Shown here one piece after another: positions 10,068 through 18,097 of a DNA stretch of 64,000 bases (its first letter is position 1; every line of letters begins with the position of its first letter). The position numbers and the translations under genes are program-made. Origin of the DNA: an uncultured bacterium (GTDB lineage: Bacteria; Verrucomicrobiota; Verrucomicrobiia; CAIQCK01); the NCBI GenBank assembly GCA_903870275.1, contig CAIQCK010000012.1, positions 124,001-188,000 of the forward strand, given 5' to 3'. The notes under the pieces are model-generated. The model was given only the letters and a program-made list of their open reading frames with translations. It was not told the origin of the DNA and did no database searches.

Positions 10068-11213
10068 ATGAAAAAAAGGAAGAACCTCGTTGGGGCCGCG
10101 ACACTCATTGTGGCACTATCGCTGGCCGGTGTCCCGGTTCTTGCCCAAGCCCCGAAGAGTCCAGATGGCAACCGTGCCGAAGCGGCGGGGCGCCTGCGGC
10201 CGGACATTCACGGTTGCGGTGTCTATCAGACGAGCGGATACGGGGACGAGCTTGGCGCACTGACCAACCCGCACCTCGACGGGCACAAGTTGATGAAGTG
10301 GTGGTCGCAACTCGAACCGGAGGAGGGAAAATACAATTGGTCGGCGATTGAGGGTCCGATGAGCAAGTGGCTGGCGGCGGGGAAACGGGTGATGTTAAGC
10401 CCCATCACGGCGCACGCCGGTCCGGTAAATGGACTGCCCGCGCAAGCGACGCCCGACTGGGTATTCAAGGCCGGTGCAAAGTGGGTGCCCCTGCCTTTGA
10501 AAGGAAGCAAAGACTCGGTGCGTGTGCCCGTGTATTGGGACCTGATTTACCTGGAGAAGTATCGGAATTTCATCCGGGCGCTCGGCAAGCAGTTTGACGA
10601 CCGGAAGGGAATCGAAGTCGTTTACTGCGGCACGGGAGTTTTTGGCGAGACGATCGTCTCAACTGAGCTTTGGGGGCAAAAGGAACATCGGCTCTGGAGT
10701 GAAGCCGGCCTGACCCCGGAGAACTGGACCAAGGCCGTCAATGCCATGGTAGATGCCTACGTCGAGGCGTTTCCGAAGACGGTTGTGGGGCTGCAAGTGA
10801 CCAACCCCGGCTTGGTCTCCTACATGGAGAGTTGCACACCAACCTATGTGCGCCATGCGGCCGAGAAGGGCGTCCTCTTACAGTATTGCGGGATCACGGG
10901 TGAGCCTTTCAAATGGAGTGGGCAGTTCTTTGCCGACTCCATCACGCGCTGGGCCGGTGTGACGAGCATAGGATTCGAAGCGTATAGCCCATCGAGCGGC
11001 GCCGCACCGACGAACTCCACGTTTGTGTTCGAAGGCAGTTTGAAGACCCTGGTGGACGTGGCAATCAAGTATAAGGTCAACTACATGTTGATGTGGTATC
11101 AGGATGCTGTGAAGGCCACACCGGGCAGCAAAACGCACGACCCAGAGTGGGATGAGGCGATCAAACGTGCAGCAGCCTCGCTTAAGCACGGACCTCTGGG
11201 AGGATGGAGGTGA
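10068..11213 (+). CDS. Secreted GH42-like (clan GH-A type) putative glycosidase
   Basis: 381 aa with a basic start and a signal peptide (MKKRKNLVGAATLIVALSLA, cut near VLAQAP). The sequence pattern WWSQLEPEEGKYNWSAIE, then TPDWVFKAGA and VPVYWDLIYLEKYRNFI, is typical of beta-galactosidase-like GH-A barrels. CGTGVFGETIVS sits where the acid/base Glu strand is expected. No clear Shine-Dalgarno; the upstream gap is A-rich. Hand counts on two lines gave 60% and 45% GC, lower than the enolase-type gene that follows. It lies between two copies of an 82-bp sequence, so it looks like a later arrival. Related in style to the gene at 25197. Substrate unknown. Confidence 0.6.
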   Translation: MKKRKNLVGAATLIVALSLAGVPVLAQAPKSPDGNRAEAAGRLRPDIHGCGVYQTSGYGDELGALTNPHLDGHKLMKWWSQLEPEEGKYNWSAIEGPMSKWLAAGKRVMLSPITAHAGPVNGLPAQATPDWVFKAGAKWVPLPLKGSKDSVRVPVYWDLIYLEKYRNFIRALGKQFDDRKGIEVVYCGTGVFGETIVSTELWGQKEHRLWSEAGLTPENWTKAVNAMVDAYVEAFPKTVVGLQVTNPGLVSYMESCTPTYVRHAAEKGVLLQYCGITGEPFKWSGQFFADSITRWAGVTSIGFEAYSPSSGAAPTNSTFVFEGSLKTLVDVAIKYKVNYMLMWYQDAVKATPGSKTHDPEWDEAIKRAAASLKHGPLGGWR

Positions 11214-11222
11214 GGTTTGCCT

Positions 11223-11304
11223 ATGAAGATCGTTGACATGAAAGTTCGCACGGTGGCGATTCCGACCACGTGCCAGTTGCGCCATAATACCGGCGTTCAT
11301 CCCG
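11223..11304 (+). repeat. 82-bp direct repeat, copy 2
   Basis: First 82 bp of the intact enolase-type gene; matches 9883-9964 with two mismatches. The sequence upstream of the two copies is unrelated. Confidence 0.95.
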
Positions 11305-12413
11305 GCTACTTCATCCGCAACGTCCTCGAATTGGTCACCGACGAAGGCATCGTCGGCTTGGGCGAGGTGGGCGGCGGCGACCAGCGCGGCGCATTGATGA
11401 AGCTCAAGCCGCGCATCGTCGGCCTCGACCCGTTTCACCTCGAAGTCATCAAGCTCAAGGTCTTGCGCAGCATCTACTATCTCTCCAACGCGCGGCTCTA
11501 CGGTGCCATAGAGATCGCCTGCCTCGACATTCAGGGCAAGGCGCTCGACCGGCCGATGTGCGACCTGCTCGGCGGCGCGGTGCGCGACCGCGTGCCGCTG
11601 ATGGGCGAGATCAGTTGGCGTTACGACCGGCCCGGCGGCGGCGACGACACGCGCGCCGAAGACCTCGTCGAGCAATGCGAGCAACTCCACGCCGAGTTGG
11701 GCGTGAAGACGGTCAAGATGAAAGGCGGTGTCGTGGACCCGGACGTGGAAGTGCGCGTGATGGAACTGTGCCGCCAGCGCATGGGGCCGAACTTCGGGCT
11801 GCGGATTGACGCCAACGGCGTTTGGAGCGTGGCGACCGCGGTGCGCGTCGGCCGGCGGCTGGAACCGCTCGGCCTTGAATATTACGAGGACCCGGCGTGG
11901 GGCATCGAAGGTCTCGCGGCGGTGCGGCGGCAGGTGCGCATTCCCATCGCGACCAACATGTATCCGGCGAAGTTCGACGACCTGGGTCCGGCAGTCCGAC
12001 TCGGCGCGGTGGATGTGGTGCTGACCGATCTCCACTACTGGGAAGGGCCGCGCGGCGTGAAAGATCTCTGTGCCGTGCTGCGGACGTTCAACCTCGGCGT
12101 GGGCATGCATAGCGGCGCGGAGTTCGGCATCGAGATGTCGGCGATGCTTCACACGGCCTGCACGATTCCCGAAATGAACTTTGCCGGCGACGCCATCTAC
12201 AATTACCTGACCGACGACATCATCGTCGGCGGCAAGATGCGTTACGAGGATGGTTGCCTGCGCGTGCCGGCCGGTCCCGGCCTCGGCGTCACGCTCGACG
12301 AGGAGAAGATGGCAAAATACGAGCGCTACTACGCCGAGAAGGGCGACTACTACGCGCGCTTCCATCAAGACCCGCGCCGGCCCGACTGGTATCCGATTGT
12401 CGGCGGAATGTGA
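11223..12413 (+). CDS. Enolase-superfamily dehydratase, glucarate-dehydratase-like
   Basis: 396 aa. The track's start is a TTG at 11217; ATG 11223 is preferred because the duplicated fragment starts at the same ATG and gaggtgagg lies upstream. An N-terminal capping domain is followed by the barrel with the expected residues: VKMKGG (K165, K167), RIDANGVWS (metal ligands D196 and N198), YYEDP (E222), ATNMY (N245), TDLHYW (D269) and GMHSGAEF (H296). The KxK plus His-Asp arrangement and the ATNM motif are hallmarks of the glucarate dehydratase subgroup, which dehydrates acid sugars. Cytoplasmic. This suggests that uronic or aldaric acids from the degraded glycan are catabolised. The exact substrate cannot be told from sequence. 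Confidence 0.8.
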   Translation: MKIVDMKVRTVAIPTTCQLRHNTGVHPGYFIRNVLELVTDEGIVGLGEVGGGDQRGALMKLKPRIVGLDPFHLEVIKLKVLRSIYYLSNARLYGAIEIACLDIQGKALDRPMCDLLGGAVRDRVPLMGEISWRYDRPGGGDDTRAEDLVEQCEQLHAELGVKTVKMKGGVVDPDVEVRVMELCRQRMGPNFGLRIDANGVWSVATAVRVGRRLEPLGLEYYEDPAWGIEGLAAVRRQVRIPIATNMYPAKFDDLGPAVRLGAVDVVLTDLHYWEGPRGVKDLCAVLRTFNLGVGMHSGAEFGIEMSAMLHTACTIPEMNFAGDAIYNYLTDDIIVGGKMRYEDGCLRVPAGPGLGVTLDEEKMAKYERYYAEKGDYYARFHQDPRRPDWYPIVGGM

Positions 12414-12450
12414 GAAGACTGAGTAAAGGCTTTCGCATAAAATGATGACG

Positions 12451-12523
12451 AATTATCCCGAAAACCGAAGTTGGGCAGACAGGAATGTCTGCCTCACGGT
12501 CAACTCCGGTTTTCGGGATTATT
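12451..12523. repeat. Nested palindrome (REP/MITE-like hairpin)
   Basis: Two 22-nt arms (12451-12472 and 12502-12523) are inverted copies with two mismatches and share the core atcccgaaaaccg / cggttttcgggat. Between them sits a second perfect 8-bp hairpin, ggcagaca-ggaa-tgtctgcc (12474-12493). The structure lies in the 188-nt gap between the enolase-type gene and the gene at 12602. There is no T-run, so it is not an obvious intrinsic terminator. It most resembles a small non-autonomous repeat; it could also fold in mRNA and separate expression of the two genes. Confidence 0.8.
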
Positions 12524-12601
12524 GGATCGTCTGTCGCCCGTGGCGGTGACGCTGGAGCGCCTCCGCAAACAGAAAGCTGTGACAAACGAAGGAAACGAAT
12601 C

Positions 12602-14875
12602 ATGAGACTCAAACTGGCATTATCGGTTGTCGGGGGGGTGCTGGCGTTGTGCGTGGCGCCGGTGCCGTTTGCGAACGCCGGGATCGTCCGCATTGCGGAT
12701 GACAAATTGCAGGTTGGTTTCGATTCGGCGAGTGGATCGCTGCGCGAGTTGATTCAACTGGCTGACGGTTGCAACCAACTGGCGGATGGTGATGCTCCGT
12801 TTGCGCTGTGGCAGATTTCGGTTGGGAGCGGCGAGTCGTCGCGGGAACTGACCGCCGAGCGCGCCGGGACACCGAAGATTGAACGTTTGAGCGGCGGTCA
12901 GACTGGACTGCGCTTGGTGTGGGACAAGGTCGCGGCGGGCGCGATGGGGCCGCTGCGCGTGGAGGTTTTTGTCCGGCTCGGCCAACAGGACGCGGCGGTC
13001 AGTCGCTGGGAATTGTCGGTGGCAAAACCGAAGAATGTTCTGCTGAAACAGATTCGCTTCCCGCGAGTTGCCGGTTTGCGTGAGCGCGCCAACGAAATGC
13101 TTGCCATTCCCAGGGAGTTGGGCGTCCTGGCCCGCGACCCGCGCAAGTTGTTTCGGGGCAAGAACAACAAGGGCATGCGCATCTCTTGGGGTTATCCCAA
13201 GCCGCTGTCGGCGCAGTGCGTGGCCTTTTATCAGCAGGACGGTCCCGGCTTCTACGCGGCCAGCGACGACACGGAGGGTTATCGCAAAAGTTTCGAGATG
13301 TGGGGCGACGCAACGGGGCAGGTCCATTTCGAGGCGGTGCATGTGCCGGAACAGGAAGCCGCGGAGATGGCCGAGTTTCAGCTGCCGTTTGGGGTGGTGC
13401 TCGGCGCGTTTCACGGCGACTGGACGGCTGCGGCGCAGATTTATCGCGAGTCGCCTTCGGCAAGAACTTTCGCCGCGCGCGGACGGCTTCATCGAGGGAT
13501 GACGCCGGCGTGGTTGCTAAACACGGGGCTGTGGCTCTGGAACCGCGGCCGTTCGCAACAAGTGCTCGGGCCGGCGACGGTGATGCGAGAGCATCTGCAG
13601 ACGCCGGTGAGCATCCTGTGGCACTGGTGGCACAACTGTCCCTACGACGCCGGTTTCCCGGAGTATCTGCCGCCGCGGGAAGGTGCCGAGCCGTTCAAAG
13701 CCGCGCTGGCGGCGGCGCAACGGCAGGAGGTGCGCGCGATCCTCTACATGAACCAGCGCCTTTGGGGAACGCAGACGCGGAGTTGGACCAACGCGTGCGC
13801 CGAGGCGCGCGCGGTCAAGGGCAAGGACGGCAAGGTCCACACGGAGGTCTATAACACCTTCATGAAAGCGCCGTGCGCGCCGATGTGCATCGGCACGCGG
13901 TTCTGGCGCGACACATACGCCGGCCTCGCGCAGGAAGTCCTCTGCGACTTGAAGCCCGCCGGTGTTTACATGGATCAGGTCGGCTGTCTGGCCGACTGCT
14001 ACGATCCGAGCCACGGTCACATCCTGGGGCCGGGGCGGTATTGGACCGACGGCCTCGCGATGTTGACCGCGGAGATACGCGACCGCACGGCGCGTCGCGG
14101 CGACGTCGTGCTCGGTGGCGAGTTTTGCGGCGAGCCGTGGATCGGGAACATGGACTTGACGCTGGCGTTGAGCGTGAGCCAGGACCGCCAGGGCGTGTCG
14201 CCGGTCTGGGAACCGATCCCGTTCTTCCAGGCCGTCTATCACGGCGACACGGTCGTTTTCGGCAGCATGGCCGGGCTGGTGCATCCGCCCTACGACGAGA
14301 AGTGGCCGCAGGAACTGGCGCCGCCGGGCCGTTTGACCCTGCTGGACCGGAAATTTGCAAAACAGTTTTACCTGGATCACGCGAGGACCTTCGCATGGGG
14401 CATGCAACCGATGCTCGCCAACTTCCTGCCGTCGCTTCTGGAAGACCGCGCCGAGGAAATGGATTTCGTGACGCGCATGGTCCGCACACGAATGCGGGCG
14501 CTGAAATACCTGCTCCACGGCACATGGCTGCGCCCGCCGCCGCTCGAAGTGCCGCGACAGGAAATTGATGTCGCCGAAGTCGGATCCTACACGTTACTGA
14601 AAGCCTCCAAACGAACCTATCACGTGGCGTTGGCCGGCGCGTGGCGCGCGCCCGACGGCGACGTGGGCATCGCGCTCGCCAGCATCAGCAACGAGAAACT
14701 TGCTCTATGCCTGCCGATTGACGCGAAAGCGTATGGGCTGAAGGACGGTTGCGTGATCTATCGCACCGACGAGACCGGCCGGCATCGCTCGGGAACGCTC
14801 GACGTTCGCGAGCCGGTCGTGAAATTGGAGCTGCCGCCACGCGGCATCTGCGTGATCGAACTCTGCGCCAAGTAA
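12602..14875 (+). CDS. Secreted putative glycoside hydrolase (DUF6259-like)
   Basis: The track extends to 12485 through the palindrome; ATG 12602 is chosen because it has aagga upstream and starts a signal peptide (MRLKLALSVVGGVLALCVAP). 757 aa. A long N-terminal beta-sandwich (about residues 25-290) precedes a barrel-like part with HWWHNCPYDAGFPEYLPP, EVRAILYMNQRLWG and PAGVYMDQVGC, the last looking like a catalytic or binding Asp at a strand end. A C-terminal beta domain closes the protein. The layout resembles DUF6259 proteins related to alpha-galactosidase-type barrels, from memory. The next gene starts 4 nt after the stop. Confidence 0.5.
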   Translation: MRLKLALSVVGGVLALCVAPVPFANAGIVRIADDKLQVGFDSASGSLRELIQLADGCNQLADGDAPFALWQISVGSGESSRELTAERAGTPKIERLSGGQTGLRLVWDKVAAGAMGPLRVEVFVRLGQQDAAVSRWELSVAKPKNVLLKQIRFPRVAGLRERANEMLAIPRELGVLARDPRKLFRGKNNKGMRISWGYPKPLSAQCVAFYQQDGPGFYAASDDTEGYRKSFEMWGDATGQVHFEAVHVPEQEAAEMAEFQLPFGVVLGAFHGDWTAAAQIYRESPSARTFAARGRLHRGMTPAWLLNTGLWLWNRGRSQQVLGPATVMREHLQTPVSILWHWWHNCPYDAGFPEYLPPREGAEPFKAALAAAQRQEVRAILYMNQRLWGTQTRSWTNACAEARAVKGKDGKVHTEVYNTFMKAPCAPMCIGTRFWRDTYAGLAQEVLCDLKPAGVYMDQVGCLADCYDPSHGHILGPGRYWTDGLAMLTAEIRDRTARRGDVVLGGEFCGEPWIGNMDLTLALSVSQDRQGVSPVWEPIPFFQAVYHGDTVVFGSMAGLVHPPYDEKWPQELAPPGRLTLLDRKFAKQFYLDHARTFAWGMQPMLANFLPSLLEDRAEEMDFVTRMVRTRMRALKYLLHGTWLRPPPLEVPRQEIDVAEVGSYTLLKASKRTYHVALAGAWRAPDGDVGIALASISNEKLALCLPIDAKAYGLKDGCVIYRTDETGRHRSGTLDVREPVVKLELPPRGICVIELCAK

Positions 14876-14879
14876 TCAC

Positions 14880-16916
14880 ATGAAAACCAAATCGCTCCTT
14901 CCAATCGTCACATTGTTGCTTGCGCCGTTCGTTGGCGCGCAGGCGGCGGAATCGCCGAAGCTGATCGCGCCGTGGACACCGGTGACGGTGAAAACCAACG
15001 CGTCCGGCGTCGAGGTCGGCGTCTGGGGACGAACGCACAAACTCACCAACGTGCTGCCGAGTTCGGTCGTCACGGCAGGCGGCGAGATATTGGCTGCGCC
15101 GATTCGCCTTGTCGGTAAAGTCAGCGGCAAGCCGATCGAGTGGAAGCGCGGCGGCAACTTCGTGTTTTGCGCCGACAAATCGCACGCCATCGTCACCGGA
15201 TGGCAGGCCGGCGACGATCTCATCGTCGACACCACCACGCGCGTTGAGTTCGACGGCTTGATGCGGGTGGACCTCGTCGTGCTGCCGCAGCACAAGATGA
15301 TGCCGAAGATCGAACAACTCTGGCTGGAGGTGCCGATCAAACGCGAGCGCGCCAGCCTGTTTCACTACTTCCCCGGCCAGTGGGGCAAATCCAAGAACAG
15401 CGGTGAATTGCCGGAAGCCGGCCTCACGCTGCCCTTCAAGCCGTTCGTGTGGCTCGGCCGTGAAGACAGCGGGCTGGGCTGGTTCGCCGAGTCGGACAAA
15501 GGCTGGCAACCGCAGGCCGCCGACCGCGCCATCGAGATCGTTCCACAAGGCAACGAGGTGTTGCTGCGCATAAGGCTGCTGGATTCCACGGTGAAGCTGC
15601 CGATCACGTTTACGTTCGGGTTTCAGGCGACGCCGGTGAAACCGTGGCCGAAGGATTTCCACGAGTGGCGCATCTGGCACGTGCCGCAACTCGGCGTCGG
15701 CTTGACGCTGCCCATCCCGAAGGAATGGTGGCTTTGCCATCGCGCGTTCCCCGACCGCAACCCGCTCGCCGTGCTCGACCGCGGCGCGCAGCTCGGCGCG
15801 AAGACAGCGGTCTTTCACGAGGACTGGGCGCCGATCCAGAACTACCCGATGACGTTCCCGGAAAACGACTTCAAGCGCATCGTCAGCGCGTGTCACCAGC
15901 GCGGCATGAAGGTGCTCGTCTATCACGGCTATGAGTTCTCGCCGCTCGCGCCGGAATGGGCGGAGTTGCACGACGAGATTCTGGTGAAGAACTCCAAGGG
16001 TGCCACCACGCCCGGCTGGTATCGCCATCCGGAGCAGCGTGACTTCCAGGTTTGTTACAACAGCGTCTGGCGCGACCGGCTGGCCGACGGCATCGAGCAG
16101 GCGCGGAAACGTTACGGCTTCGACGGCGTTTATCTCGACGGCACTGTCGAGCCGTGGGCGTGTTGCAACGAGCGGCACGGCTGTGGCTATCGCGCCGCCG
16201 ACGGCACACTGCGGCCGACGTATCCGATCTTCGGCGTGCGGCAGTTCATGCTGCGGCTCTACGGCATGATTCATCCGCGCGGCGGCCTCATCAACGCCCA
16301 CCAAAGCACCTGCTGCGTGACGCCGACCCTGGCGTTCGCGGATTCGTATTGGGACGGCGAGCAATTCGCCGGCGGCGAGTTGTCGGGCGATCCGCTGAAG
16401 GCGTTGCCGCTGGGCGCGCTGCGGGCGGAGTTCATGGGCCGCAACTTCGGCGTGCCGTGCGAGTTCCTGGCATACGAACGCCCGCCGCAATGGACGTTCG
16501 ACCACGCGCTGGCGTTCTCGATGCTCCACGACGTGCGCGTGCGCCCCTGCGGCATCGCCTCGCTGGAAAAAATGTCGCCGATCTGGAACGTGATGACCCG
16601 TTTCGGCACCGGCAAGGCCGAGTGGCATCCGTATTGGGAAACGAAGCCGCTCGCGAGCGCACAGCCGGAGTCGGTGAAGGTGAGTCTCTACGCGCGCCCC
16701 GGCGCGAAAGGCAGGGGCGGCCGCGCGCTGCTGGTCGTCGCGAACCTCTCCGCCGACCAGCCCGTGACCGCTCAGGTGACAATGGATTTCGCTTCCATCG
16801 GCGTCGCGGCAAAAACCGCAACCGACGCGCTGACCCGCGAGGCGTTGAGTTGCGCCGACGGCAAGCTGACAGTTCCACTCCAGCCGATGCGAATGCGGAT
16901 GGTGTGGGTCGAGTGA
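14880..16916 (+). CDS. Secreted putative glycoside hydrolase (GH123/DUF6067-like)
   Basis: 678 aa with a signal peptide (MKTKSLLPIVTLLLAPFVGAQA). The N-terminal half is beta-rich and contains GREDSGLGWFAESDKGW, a pattern I associate with GH123-like/DUF6067 proteins. The second half is barrel-like: GAKTAVFHEDWAP, GMKVLVYHGYEFSP, and YGFDGVYLDGTVEPW with a candidate catalytic Asp. GH123 members cleave beta-N-acetylgalactosaminides, which would fit the amino-sugar theme, but the assignment is tentative. Four nt separate it from the previous stop and 34 nt from the next start. Confidence 0.5.
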   Translation: MKTKSLLPIVTLLLAPFVGAQAAESPKLIAPWTPVTVKTNASGVEVGVWGRTHKLTNVLPSSVVTAGGEILAAPIRLVGKVSGKPIEWKRGGNFVFCADKSHAIVTGWQAGDDLIVDTTTRVEFDGLMRVDLVVLPQHKMMPKIEQLWLEVPIKRERASLFHYFPGQWGKSKNSGELPEAGLTLPFKPFVWLGREDSGLGWFAESDKGWQPQAADRAIEIVPQGNEVLLRIRLLDSTVKLPITFTFGFQATPVKPWPKDFHEWRIWHVPQLGVGLTLPIPKEWWLCHRAFPDRNPLAVLDRGAQLGAKTAVFHEDWAPIQNYPMTFPENDFKRIVSACHQRGMKVLVYHGYEFSPLAPEWAELHDEILVKNSKGATTPGWYRHPEQRDFQVCYNSVWRDRLADGIEQARKRYGFDGVYLDGTVEPWACCNERHGCGYRAADGTLRPTYPIFGVRQFMLRLYGMIHPRGGLINAHQSTCCVTPTLAFADSYWDGEQFAGGELSGDPLKALPLGALRAEFMGRNFGVPCEFLAYERPPQWTFDHALAFSMLHDVRVRPCGIASLEKMSPIWNVMTRFGTGKAEWHPYWETKPLASAQPESVKVSLYARPGAKGRGGRALLVVANLSADQPVTAQVTMDFASIGVAAKTATDALTREALSCADGKLTVPLQPMRMRMVWVE

Positions 16917-16950
16917 CGAAGCTGGCTGGAATAAACGTTTTCACCAAGCC

Positions 16951-18087
16951 ATGAAGAACTATCGCGCCCGATACGAGAGCGAACTGCTGGAACGCGTCGT
17001 GCCATTCTGGATTGAGCACGGCATTGACCGCGAACATGGCGGATTCTTCAGCGTCGTGGGTCGCAAGGGCGAACTGCTGGAGACGGAGAAATACCTGTGG
17101 ATGCAGTGGCGCGCGGTCTTCATGTTCGCCGCGCTCTACAACTCGCCTTACTCGCGCCCGGAATGGCTGGAGCACGCGCGGCGCGGATTCGACTTTCTAA
17201 GCCGCCATTCCTTTCGGCCGGATGGACACTGCTATTTCTCGTTGAAGCGGGATGGGACTCCGGGGCTGCGCGAGTTTGGCGGCTACACGGTCTTCACCGA
17301 TTCGTTCGCGGCCATTGGCGCGGCGGAGTTGTATCGCGCCGACCCGCAGCCGCGTTGCCGCGAGATTGCGTTGCAGGCGACGGCGAGCTATCGCGCGGGC
17401 TTTGCGGCGGTGGAGATGGGCGGCCCGATGACGCTGGCGCACTACATGATCCTGGTCAATGTGCTGTTCGTCCTGCAACGCGCGTTGCGGACGAAGGACT
17501 ACGACGGCGTGCTGCGCCAGGCGGCCGAGACGGTGCTCAATCATTTCTGGAGCCGCGAGCACCGGATGCTGTTCGAGAGCATGCCAGCCGACGGCAAGCC
17601 CGACCTCGATTCCGGCAACGGCCGGCTGCTGAATCCCGGCCACGCGCTGGAGGGCATGTGGTTCGTCATGCAATACGCCGAGAGCGTGAACGACCGCGCA
17701 ATGATCGCCCGCTGCCTCGAACTGACGCGCGCCATCCTGCAATACGCCTGGGACCCGGTTCACGGCGGCATCCTTTATTTCAAAGACGCGCTCGGTCTGC
17801 CGCTGCTCGACGGCAAGCAATACCTCAAGACTTGGTGGTGTCAAAACGAGGCGCTCATCGCGTCGCTTTATGCGTGGAAACTCTCCGGCGACGAGTTCTT
17901 CGCCGACTGGTTCCGGAAGATTGACGCGTGGGCGTGGCAACATTTCCGCGACCCGGAATCTCCGGAATGGTATCCGCACGTGCTGCCGGACGGCACGCCG
18001 TTCATGTTCTGCAAGGGCACAATGTTCAAAGGTTTCTTCCATTTGCCCCGCTGCCTGATGATGTGCGCGCAAATGCTGCCGCGATGA
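16951..18087 (+). CDS. N-acylglucosamine 2-epimerase (AGE/RnBP) family protein
   Basis: 378 aa, no signal peptide, so cytoplasmic. The alpha/alpha-barrel family signature is clear: HGGFFSVVGRKGE near the N-terminus, YLWMQWRAVFMFA, GRLLNPGHALEGMWF with the conserved PGHxxE, and YLKTWWCQNEAL near the end carrying the W-x-x-x-E region. Family members epimerise N-acyl-glucosamine to N-acyl-mannosamine or isomerise free hexoses such as cellobiose, mannose or glucose. In this locus it probably channels a released sugar into metabolism. Length is normal for the family (about 380-420 aa). Confidence 0.85.
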   Translation: MKNYRARYESELLERVVPFWIEHGIDREHGGFFSVVGRKGELLETEKYLWMQWRAVFMFAALYNSPYSRPEWLEHARRGFDFLSRHSFRPDGHCYFSLKRDGTPGLREFGGYTVFTDSFAAIGAAELYRADPQPRCREIALQATASYRAGFAAVEMGGPMTLAHYMILVNVLFVLQRALRTKDYDGVLRQAAETVLNHFWSREHRMLFESMPADGKPDLDSGNGRLLNPGHALEGMWFVMQYAESVNDRAMIARCLELTRAILQYAWDPVHGGILYFKDALGLPLLDGKQYLKTWWCQNEALIASLYAWKLSGDEFFADWFRKIDAWAWQHFRDPESPEWYPHVLPDGTPFMFCKGTMFKGFFHLPRCLMMCAQMLPR

Positions 18088-18097
18088 AAAGGAAACA

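Noticed and set aside
14685-16628. 647-residue minus-strand ORF
   Set aside because: Complement of the gene at 14880 with signal peptide and barrel motifs; no ribosome site or family motif.
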